A stretch of 64,000 bases of DNA. It comes from Paramacrobiotus metropolitanus (Eukaryota; Tardigrada; Eutardigrada; Parachela; Macrobiotidae). The notes below the pieces were generated by a model. It was not told the DNA's origin, searched no databases, and saw only the letters and a program-made list of their open reading frames with translations. A program made the position numbers and the translations under genes. Position 1 is the stretch's first letter, and each line of letters starts with the position of its first letter. The DNA lies in the NCBI RefSeq assembly GCF_019649055.1, contig NW_026570227.1, positions 1,054,001-1,118,000 on the forward strand, read 5' to 3'. This document shows, piece by piece, positions 44,074-53,107 of this stretch.

Positions 44074-44830
44074 ATGGGACTACTGAAGGATCTATCGGAG
44101 ACGAGCATCTCCATCGACAATTTCCATGACTCAAAGAATCCAGTGAGAGAGAAAGATCCAGATAATAAAGCCGTAGTGATACGAGTCATGACTGTTATGC
44201 CGCGATGTAAACATCCAGATAATCCTATCAAGGAAATCCAGGTGCTGCGTTTGAACTGCAGTGCGCTGAATTATCCCGCCGTGGAGATGACGCTGAACTG
44301 GTCCTTTGCCGAACTGAACCGCGTCCTCAAGCGCTACCATCCCGACATGCTACTCTCGGTCTGCTTCCAGAATCTCCACTTTAAACCAGCCGAGAGGACG
44401 GAGAACGCGCCAACCCTGAATCGCAACGAAGAAGTCCGCAAGTACATTGAAGAAGTGCTGGAGAACGCTATCCGCGTCAACGGACAAGAATTCAACTTCT
44501 TCGTTTACTCCGAAAGCCAGCTGAAGAAGAGGACATGTTTGCAGCTAGTAAGGAGGAGTGTTGGGCGGAATGGAACAGGTTAGGGGATTTCTCCAAGTTG
44601 ACGAGCGCAGCGAAAGTAGCCAAACGCTTCGGACAGCTCCTCAGCAGTGCGCAACCGGGTTTTCAGCTGCCTTGGAAGGGGAAGGGACACGAGGACGGGT
44701 ATCCCGTGAAGACGACATTGAGGAAACGGCCAGAATTTCACCGACGGATGCGGGTCAGTCTGCATTGATCTTAGTGCGAGTGTTAAGGTCTTGATAGGCA
44801 ATAGCCATTAAAATGACAAAAAAATTTCAA

Positions 44831-45098
44831 GCGCGGGCACATTACATAACAGTGCTATGGCTATTTTACCCCAGTGTGGCAAAATAGCAGAAGGCTATTT
44901 TGCCCCGCACACTGGGGCAAAATCGCCAAAAGCTATTTTGCCACGAAGACTGGGGTAAAATAGCCACTTCGAAAATTTTAAACACTGAAAAAACGACAAA
45001 AATCTCTGTCCAACCGCGGTTAATAGGCAAATTACTCGATACCACCGTAGTATTAAATTTCCAGCGCGGGCACATTACATAACAGTGCTATGGCTATT
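44831..45098 (+). repeat. Direct repeat pair and CTGGGGNAAAATAGCC array
   Basis: A block of about 38 bases (GCGCGGGCACATTACATAAC and onward to GTGCTATGGCTATT) occurs near 44832-44869 and again near 45062-45098. Between them, units like CACTGGGGCAAAATNGCC repeat three times. The arrangement lies inside the gap between the two RdRP blocks. Confidence 0.65.
44870..45080 (-). mobile_element. LINE 3'-end scrap (minus strand)
   Basis: The minus frame reads NTTVVSSNLPINRGWTEIF and corresponds to the C-terminus of the scrap at 53533-53690 (GNCTTVSRTIPFNPR) and of the long LINE copy (GNATAVLSTLPFNPR). DNA similarity to 53490-53600 continues past the coding end. Confidence 0.45.
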
Positions 45099-46315
45099 GG
45101 CTAAACGTTGCTTCATAAAAGCAGTAGAACGAGCGAGCGAGTGTAATTATGATAGTGTCAAAGTTTTAATGTACGAGTATTAAAGGAATTTTTAATTTGT
45201 ACAAGCAGATGCCATTTACACTTTACTTTAGAAAAAACCCACGATCAGATCAGTATTTAAGTGTTAATAAAGTGCAAAAGCGAGTTTTAGTAAATTATAG
45301 TGTCGCTTTATACCAAAATTCAGAAAGGAAATTATGGAAGCGTAGTTAAATTAGAGAAACATTTTATTACCAATTAATCTTGTTCGATTAATGACTGTGC
45401 AGTAATGTAGGAGCTTCAATAACCCAACGAGCGTTTGTAATATTATTCAGTGAGCAAATACGTGTTCAGGTGGATCTCGCCAAGGCTCATGCAAAACGTT
45501 ACCCACGCTTCGAATCTCCGCTTCGACGATCGTTTGCTGGTACTGAGCGTCATCCAGATCCCTTACCGCGGCTTCAAAGGCGCCCTGGCCGTGAACCCGT
45601 CGATCACAACCGACGTGGTGTTCTGGAAGTGGCAGGACAAGTTCCCATGCGAAGACGACTCCTTCTGCGTCGTCCAGCCGTCAGGGGCTTCCCGACCGTA
45701 CATCTACGGCAAACTGAACCAGCAGATTGTCGCGCTGCTCTCGGCTTTGGGCATACCCGACGAAGCGTTGCTGGAAGTCCAAGAAGAGCACTATCAACGT
45801 CTGGAGGACATGTACAAGGACCCCGTGGTGGCTTTCAAGGTGCTGAGCGGTGTAGGCAAGCACGCGGAGGTCAGTGAACTCACCGAGAAAGGATTCAAGT
45901 CGAAAAAGGTTACTGATGCGCTGAACGTGGTTCGCCGTCACATCATGCACAAAAGCGTAAAGGAGAAGAACAACGGGGACAAGACGAAACTGAGCGTCGT
46001 GGTGGAAGAGTCCCGCTTCTTGCTCGCGGTGAACGATCCCAACGAAGCGGAAGACGGGCAGTTGCGGGAGGGGGAAGTGTACTTCGCCCCGAGCATCGAC
46101 GGCGTAGCCACGCCTCTCTTAAGGAAACTGGTACTGGTGCGGAATCCCTGTCTGTTCCCAGGGGACATCCTGCTGTGGCGGGCAACAGGATGTTCCCTGC
46201 TTGAACAGTTCCGCCGAAAAGCCTTCTAGCTTAATCGCTGTTTTGAACGGAACTTAGCGTCTTGTACCAAATTTGTGGAGAATGCGTGCCACCCTCGATA
46301 ACTCTCCCTTTGCAG

Positions 46316-48961
46316 GTTACCATGCACCGCAAGTTGGGAGGCGCTAAAAACATGACGCGCGAACAGTACGTTTCAACTTCATTTTATTATCAGTGTTCGT
46401 GTTTCTCTTATCTGCATGCACGTATCACTGCATCACGCAAACATTTTTTTAGCGTATCCCTTCTCCTTCGTTGAGAACACTTCACGCTAACTTTCTTACA
46501 AGCATTTTTCTTTATTAATGAGCATGATGTATGATCAAGGGGAGCGTTCGTGCATATCAGTCATGAAGGGCAGCAGGAGTTTCAGTGAATGTGTTTAGCG
46601 TTTACAAAACAAGAAAGGGTGTCTATTGTCAATAGAGTAAACTACAGAGGGTTATTCAACCAATGTGGACACTTTTTAAAACATTTCTGCTTAGCCGTCG
46701 CAAGCTCATTTTACTTTTTTAAAAATTTTATTAGGTAGCCACAACATCCAGTCATACTTTAAATTCAACCGAGTCAAGATTTCGTCATCCTGTAGCTCAG
46801 GAAAAAATTAAGTTTGTCCCCCCCATGTTGGCAACAGTTGACCAGTTGAGCTATAGGAAATGGATCCCCTTTATTCAAAAAATAATCTAAAATTTAGGTT
46901 TTGCCATACTCTATTGAAAACCTATCAGGGGTTTCGAACAATCATTTTTCAAAAGGAACTAGTTTTTCGATTGGCAAGCAGCATCGTTGTTTTCTCAGCA
47001 GTGCTCCCGGGATCACATCTCTGGTTCTGGATGACTTCTTCTTCCCTGCCAGGGTTGATCCGGGGAGCGTCTTTCTCGACCAGTGAACATTGTAAATGGT
47101 AGAGAAAGACTTGTTTTACAATTTTATTCTATGGAGGGACGAAAAGGATACCTATAGTTCCGTGCATAAGAATTCGCGCAATGAGCATGGCTCCTGCGGG
47201 TCTCTTCCTGTTTTTGCGTTTTTTCAAACCGTCCTACCACACGAACCCGCAATAATTTGAAATCGTTTTTGCTATAAAAAATATTCGGATCGCCGTTTCT
47301 AACAATTAAAACCATCCAGATTCGAAAAACAGACGATCCTTTTAAGGCCAGATAATCAAAAGCCAAATTTTGACTGGTCAAGGGGTAGAAGTCGGAGTCT
47401 TTTGGTCAACAGCCACTATGGCGAGCATTTTACAATGGATTTTCACCAAAATTTGCAAAAAACATCCAGACTAATTAGTCGTTGTACTGATATGCTTATG
47501 ACAACATTTCTCGTAAAATGAAATTTGTAAGGAATTTTTTTTCGAAGTGTCCACACTTGGCTGAATAACCCTCTGTACTGATGGTTTATGGTGGTGAATG
47601 ACCTTTACTGAATAGTTAACTCAGATGCGACGCTAACCCAATCGTTCTGCTAACGTTGACCTTTATGTAAACTGATTGAAGCTAACACTGCAACAACATC
47701 AAGGCTAAGAAGACATTCTAGAGAACACTTTCTAGACAAGATATTCCAGAGCTGCTAGCCATGCAAGATGACATTAATTCATTTACAAGAAGTTCTTCTC
47801 CCTCAAGCACTTCAGTGATTTCCGATCCAAAGTATGAAAGATGGGAGAACACGCCTTTAACTCAAAAGCACTCATAAACAAACCATGAGTCAACAATTTA
47901 TTGATTGTTTTATGAAAGATTAAAGTATACTTAATGTCATGTATTGTCATGCGTAGGAATCGTATCTTTATTGTATCGCACTGGTCAGGAAAACAACTGA
48001 AAGGAAACTGAGGAATCGTAACTAGAGAACAGGGAAAACACAAGAGAAGTTGCTAAGAAGACAAGGACAAGGGACAGAAATAGGAAAGTATTAGAAGTAC
48101 AATAAACACGTGAACTCAGTATACTACACTTAACACAATACTAATTGGCTGATACTTTTTGGCCACTTCCTTCCGTTGCAAACCACATCACAGTATGACT
48201 GTCCATACAAACTATACTTCAACCAGTCGTACTCGTGACACTATGTAAAATGAAACAGGAAGAGCGGTGTATCTAGTGGTTTCTTTTACAATATAATTAT
48301 TCATTAAATTCCATGTTAAAAGAATTAGCACGATACGCGTTTCATAGACACCGGGCGTACTTGGAAACCTTAACCGTCGAGTCACTGCTGCAGAACACGC
48401 GCGCTACTATGGACCGCTATGCTGTTGAGAGGCCGGTTTTCTAACTACGACTGGTTGGTGGAATGGTTGCTAGTGTTACGCACTCTTTTCCCGAGCAATG
48501 CCGGGTACGTCGTATTTAACGGACGCACTGAATTCGAACTGGGAGCGGAGCTGGATTACGGCGCAGTGCTGACAGCGAATGCCAATCCCAAAGTAGTGCT
48601 GATCGTCAAAGGGCTTCTGGGCCGTTGGTTTGGCCGTGAACGGACGGGAGAGCACCAGCAGGAGTGGAACTTGTTTTTTCTGTCCAAGAAAATGCAGGCT
48701 GACGGGGTGGCCTGTTTTCCCGAGCGCATGTTCTGGCTGTGTTTCCGTGGGGTGCACTGTGGTGTGGGATGGCAGGAGGGAGCGGCGTTCCCCCATTGCT
48801 TCTGGCCTGGTCACTATGAAATTTATCACGATGTACGCAGGGAGAATTCGGTTAGAGCGCTGTGTACCTTTGTGCAGTTAACTGTGGATAGAATGATGCA
48901 GCTGGACAACAGCGGAATGCGTTCCTTACCCTGGATTTCGCAGGCTAAGCAAGACTGTTAG
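46316..48961 (+). pseudogene. Unknown four-exon family, copy G (exons 3 and 4 only)
   Basis: Exon 3 (46316-46365) reads VTMHRKLGGAKNMTRE with an intact acceptor and donor. Exon 4 (48348-48961) begins correctly (HRAYLETLTVESLLQNTRAT) but has a one-base shift near 48440. After this the frame resumes as NYDWLVEWL and stays open to the end (GAELDYGAVLTANANPKVV; ACFPERMFWLCFRGVHCGVG), of the GRTEFE subtype. Exons 1 and 2 are absent; their place is taken by the RdRP relic. The intron between exons 3 and 4 hosts a mariner-type MITE. It is probably non-functional unless a fused transcript is made. Confidence 0.65.
46645..47575. mobile_element. Mariner/Tc1-type MITE, 931 bp
   Basis: The inverted ends CAGAGGGTTATTCAACC / GGCTGAATAACCCTCTG, extending to TGTGGACACTT, are flanked by TA on both sides (46643-46644 and 47576-47577). 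The interior frames on either strand show no DDE transposase signature. It lies in the intron of copy G. Confidence 0.75.
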
Positions 48962-50484
48962 ATTCTCCTAATGTAGTGTAGACATGCTGTGTTATAATGT
49001 TAAGGAACCTAAGAAACCCTTGAGCAACCTCAAAATAACCTACAAAACCTGAGAACAGTTAAAGTAAAACCTGAAAATAGCCTAAAAAACCAAAGAAAAT
49101 TAAGAAAACCGAAGAAAACCTTCCAAGAAACCCAGGATAACCCGCGAAAATTAAGCGCGCCGAATGCGTTTGCGGCGAAGTGTCCGCGACCAGACGTCTT
49201 GCGGCAAAATGTCGCAAAGTCAAAATGTCTCAATACAAACTGTCTAAAACCGAAATGTCCTAACGTCAAAATTTCCCGCGGCGAAAGGTCTTCCGTCGAA
49301 TTGTCTTCGTGGCGAAAGGTCGTGCGTCGAATTTAATCGCGGCGATATATCACACTGCCAAATGTCCGGGTGCGGAATGAAAGTGAATGCGTCTGGGTGC
49401 ACAAAAGCCATAAATTTAATTCTTGTCCTATCTGCGTTTTAGCGCTATTTTCGGATCATTTTGTTTCCCTGAAGGAATACGCTGCTAAATAACTGAATGA
49501 AGTCCTTTGAATAAACCGGCCGTAGACTGGGGATCACAAGAAACGCGGAAGCGAAGCCGAGGCTGTTTCTTGTACAATTATGAATTGCCGGTGTTTCGTA
49601 TACAATTATGGAGCGATTGACCTTGAACAAAATTGAGCAGGTGATATAAATAAGCAAAGCGACGTTTAGAAAAATGTAGCAGTTTATCACATTTAAAAAT
49701 CCCTGCTCTTTCGACTCAAATTATTTGTTTACAATCGGTAGCGTTAGTTGTAAGTTGTTTCACAATTACTCGTACTCGGTAATCACTATCATCGTAATAA
49801 AGATATAATCACTATCGTCGTAATAAAGATATCATGGCATTTTCGTTACGATGTAAGTAACGTTAACTCGTACATTTCTTGCGTTTTATTTGCGTGCATA
49901 TTAAATTATTTGCGTGCATTTTTGTTTGATGCGGCGTCATGGGGGATCGGTTTCTGAAAACATATACACAACGCGACCAAAATATGAAGGAAAAACTGCT
50001 CGCTGTCGTTAACGTGGCTCTTTGGCGTCACTCGTATAACATTCTTGTTCACTAAACGGTGCTAAACGGATCGAAACAAGCGGTTCGCCTTCGCGCTTTT
50101 CAAAACACCGGAATAAATGTGTTTATAAAAGGCCCCTAAAAACCGAGTAATTTTTGTATGTACTCATGCAACAGCCAACTTGATCGGTATCAAATGTCGA
50201 TGTCCAGTTATCTGTTTACAACGCAAAAACTACGAGATGCTTGCATACAGTTAGAAAAGCACTAAGGCCTTCACGAGATCCTGTGCTACACAACCGACAT
50301 GTTAACGTTTGTGTCGATTTAATGGCAATCTTCTGCGTGGGTCGCTGCTTTTCATTTTGATTGACAATTACTGCGCCCAATATTAGTTTTCCAGGTTGGT
50401 CTGTTTTGCGCAAAAGAACTGGAGCGGATGACGAAGTCCAGACAAGAGATAATCGTTACGATCGGATTATCTCGCTCGTACTTT
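48962..50484. other. Repeat-rich gap without a supported gene
   Basis: At 49150-49350 there is a degenerate array of words such as GCGGCAAAATGTC, GGCGAAAGGTC and CAAAATGTCT. At 49773-49833 a 25-base block (AATCACTATCRTCGTAATAA and onward) occurs twice. Short frames have no features. Confidence 0.5.
49150..49350 (+). repeat. Degenerate AAAATGTC/GGCGAA minisatellite
   Basis: Short units of about 12-17 bases built on (G)CGGCGAAATGTC recur with many changes. The array begins soon after the end of copy G. Confidence 0.6.
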
Positions 50485-50835
50485 TCCGTATGTGGGCGAT
50501 ATCGCCGACAACATGCTCTGGTTCAACGATGCATGCCTCTTCAACGTCCCCATGACACGCGCCCGTTGCAACCTGATTGCTACGGTAAACCCAAAGGTGC
50601 TGCGAACCACCGCAGGCATGTGCTGCAGCCGGTGGCGGACACAGTACGGTCTCGCTGACAGAACTAGTGGATCGGCTTACATCTTGGCTTTGTTGCGGGT
50701 ATTCTTTTGTTGGTCCAATCTTTACGAGTTTACTGCGTATAAGTTCATCTTATGTCTGGTAGTTTCAATGATATTATCCGGATCAGGTGATATTAAAATT
50801 ATTCGTGGTTTATGGTTGTCAGTACGAGTATGATT
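50485..50835 (+). pseudogene. Superfamily 1 helicase C-terminal relic, second copy
   Basis: The frame from MGDIADNMLWFNDACLFNVP through MTRARCNLIATVNPKVL has the N-x(3)-TRAR-x-LI pattern of the last motif in UPF1-like helicases. It shares two DNA blocks with 19715-20225. No ATP-binding motifs are present nearby, so it is a fragment, perhaps cargo of a dispersed repeat. Confidence 0.4.
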
Positions 50836-51172
50836 CGACTACGATTTTCTTAAATTTTCACGGAATGAGTTGTAAAAGTACATGGCAGGCGCGTTGCAGA
50901 GAAATTCGAAAAAAGGATAAGTCTCCGCATCTTTCCTCCTTGATTTAAACTGTCGATTTGTAATGTGTCGCTTAGGAAAAGATCCCCGGATGTTTAACGT
51001 TTTCATCCTTCAGAGTACCAAACAAGACAGACAGAGAATAAACAAAAGTCATCAGGATTAGCAGTGCAGCAGGCCATGACCGCTCAAAATCCAATCCAAA
51101 TCCCAGCGACGTTTATTGTTCCGGTACGGAACTAGCAGACTGCAGGAAAAAAATGAGTTATTTCATCGTACA

Positions 51173-51922
51173 CTATTTAATGGAAGATGGTACCTTGTAT
51201 CTTTTCAGCTCGTCTTTCTCAATGTGATGACGGATATTCTGTAACGCAACCAACGCTTCCGTAGAGTGCAGCGATGGAATCCATTTCCCACCGGGAAGTA
51301 TCCGGCTGAACATAAACTGACTTGCAGTGGCCTTTGCCGACATTTTCGTCATTTTAACGCAGGTCCATTCGCAGCCAACAGTGATCATCAAGTAAACGTG
51401 CTTCCCAACGTGGTCGGCGGCAAAGGCAAATTTCCCTTGCTTTTTGGCCTGCTCTTCGGCGTGTTTTTTTAGCTCATTTATTTGCTTATTGTTCACCGAA
51501 TAATTTTTCGCTTCGACAAGCAGCAAAGCTTGGTACTTTTTGCTCGGCTTGCTGGCGTTATGGTCACACTTTAAAAGCGCCAGGTCGGGAATATTAGTAC
51601 GGGCTCGATTAGTAGGGGTCTTATGCCAAGGGTGCGCTATAGCAAATTGATGCTGGATAAAAACATCGCCCATGTTGCCAAACACAAAATGCAGCGTTTC
51701 ATGGAGCACCCCATAAACGTAGCATTCAAGTTTCCGCGGTTGTGCGCCCAGGTTAATCCAAAGGTCCTTGACAAACTTCGGAAATTCGGTTGGTTCTACA
51801 GGCGGCACACAAAGACTTCTAGTTTCCCGGATGGGCCGCGATTCATCGCCCTGCAAAATTTTTAAAGTTAACGTTCTTTCCGGCATCCTGCGTGGTTTTT
51901 GCCGAAAGAAAAATCCGGGCAT
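51173..51922 (-). CDS. Single-exon protein with a PD-(D/E)XK nuclease-like motif
   Basis: An uninterrupted 249-codon gene starts at the ATG at 51922 (MPGFFFRQKPRRMPERTL). Near residues 118-148 it has NIPDLALLKCD and then YQALLLVEAKNY. The PD, then a hydrophobic strand ending (V)EAK, is the pattern of the PD-(D/E)XK fold used by many nucleases and some inactive relatives. A Lys/Gln-rich helix (ELKKHAEEQAKKQGK) follows, then a beta-rich part (KHVYLMITVGCEW) usual in this fold. No second domain, signal peptide or membrane segment is seen. The specific family is unknown and enzymatic activity is inferred from the motif only. Intronless structure in a region of repeats could mean transfer, a retrocopy or transposon cargo. 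Confidence 0.55.
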   Translation of the reverse strand: MPGFFFRQKPRRMPERTLTLKILQGDESRPIRETRSLCVPPVEPTEFPKFVKDLWINLGAQPRKLECYVYGVLHETLHFVFGNMGDVFIQHQFAIAHPWHKTPTNRARTNIPDLALLKCDHNASKPSKKYQALLLVEAKNYSVNNKQINELKKHAEEQAKKQGKFAFAADHVGKHVYLMITVGCEWTCVKMTKMSAKATASQFMFSRILPGGKWIPSLHSTEALVALQNIRHHIEKDELKRYKVPSSIK

Positions 51923-53107
51923 GCAGAGACGTTTCAGTCACCTTGACTTATTACAACAAAGATACTTTAATCGGATTACAGTTAATTAAAGCCTGACAAT
52001 TTGATTGGAGCAAACTGAAGTCCGTAGGTCAGAATTCGATTAGAGCCCCACATCTTGCTTGGAATATGACCTGAGCCTGGACGTTTAAATACGATGGCAA
52101 CTACACACGAAAACTGTGGTCGGAACACAATTTTTGCTGAAACACAGATTCGAATATAATCAAGTGAGCCCGCGTTTCTGATTCAAAACATGTTGCGGTC
52201 GAATAAACAAAAGTACCAATGACCTTTGGGTCGCCGAGTGTCCTTTAGATCGCCATCGATTTTCATCATGATTGCTTTAAAACTTGACATGCTGAATCGA
52301 ACTGAAGTCTCGGGGACCTCGAACTCAGGTTCCCAATGTCGCCACCTCGATTTCTACGGTATAAGCACAGTTTGACGTGGACGTGAACTGACATACTCGG
52401 GGTGACCTCGAACCTGGCTCGCCAAGGTTTGAGGCCGCTATGCACAACCTGCATGAAATTTGCTCATGGACTGCATGATCTAGAAATATAGGAAACGAAT
52501 CAGAAACGGATAAGAAAATTTGTCCGTTTCCGGGATAAATGCTAATTTTGCGTTTCAGGTTTAAGGTCATGTCTGTAGTCAACTGGATGGGCAAATTTTC
52601 CTGTGGATTTTAACTCGGCTAATGTGGACTTTGATTAGTATACAGTCCAACGGTTCGTTCACATATCTTATATCTCCAGTCGTTGATTTTTGCATTGAGT
52701 CACTAATCGCAATTTATTTATTCCGCGCAATTTGCGCGGGGTCTGCTAGTACGGGTCTGCTAGTCTCGTACACGGTACAATGTACAACATACATACTCCT
52801 ATACAACCAGCTACGTGGTACCTGGACGTTTTTTACTTCAGTCTCCTATACTTATTGCTTCGCATCAGTTTCTTGGAACTAGCCTATTACTGTTAACTTT
52901 GTGAAACTGCTATTAAACTTGAGCCTTCAAAACTCTTGTACGGAAATAGATACTGTGATGAATGATACAGGTTGACAGCAGCGAGCTGACTAAATAGGAA
53001 GTACAGCAAGTGATAAACACGCAGTAACGGAGTTGCTAAGTACGAGTACAACAGGAATAATACGTAAAAGAAGATTCACGAGAACCCCACAGTTACTGAC
53101 AGCTTAC
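51923..53107. other. Gap without a supported gene
   Basis: It contains a Helitron-like 3' terminus at 52723-52749 and otherwise no recognisable gene or repeat. Short frames at 52266-52594 lack features. Confidence 0.45.
52723..52749 (+). mobile_element. Helitron-like 3' terminus
   Basis: The hairpin CCGCGC-AATTT-GCGCGG is followed after six bases by CTAG and then T. This is the standard end of Helitrons (a short stem just before CTRR, with insertion before T). The last bases (GGTCTGCTAGT) are repeated immediately downstream. The 5' end and a Rep/helicase were not found. Confidence 0.45.

Larger units (their letters stand above)
44074..46229 (+). pseudogene. RNAi-type RNA-dependent RNA polymerase relic (EGO-1/RRF-1/QDE-1 family)
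   Basis: Cellular RdRPs copy RNA into double-stranded RNA and amplify small-RNA silencing. Two blocks survive. In 44074-44770 three frames in turn show NWSFAELNRVLKRYHPDMLL, NGQEFNFFVYSESQLKK, FAASKEECWAEW, GDFSKLTSAAKVAKRFGQ and a damaged ARISPTDAG (family FTDG). At least two frameshifts, near 44530 and 44660, separate them. Block 45468-46229 is open and reads QIPYRGFKGALAV, QQIVALLSALGIPDEALLEV, VEESRFLLAVNDPNEAEDG and NPCLFPGDILLWRA, then stops. It ends just before where the catalytic DxDGD motif would lie, and no such motif is found downstream. The sequence right after its stop is homologous to intron 2 of the four-exon family, so the relic sits where exons 1-2 of copy G should be. Confidence 0.75.

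Noticed and set aside
44074-44770. RdRP relic as a viral polymerase (endogenous RNA virus)
   Set aside because: Motif wording (GDFSKLTSAAKVAKRFGQ, LLSALGIPDE, NPCLFPGD) is that of cellular RNAi RdRPs, not viral ones.
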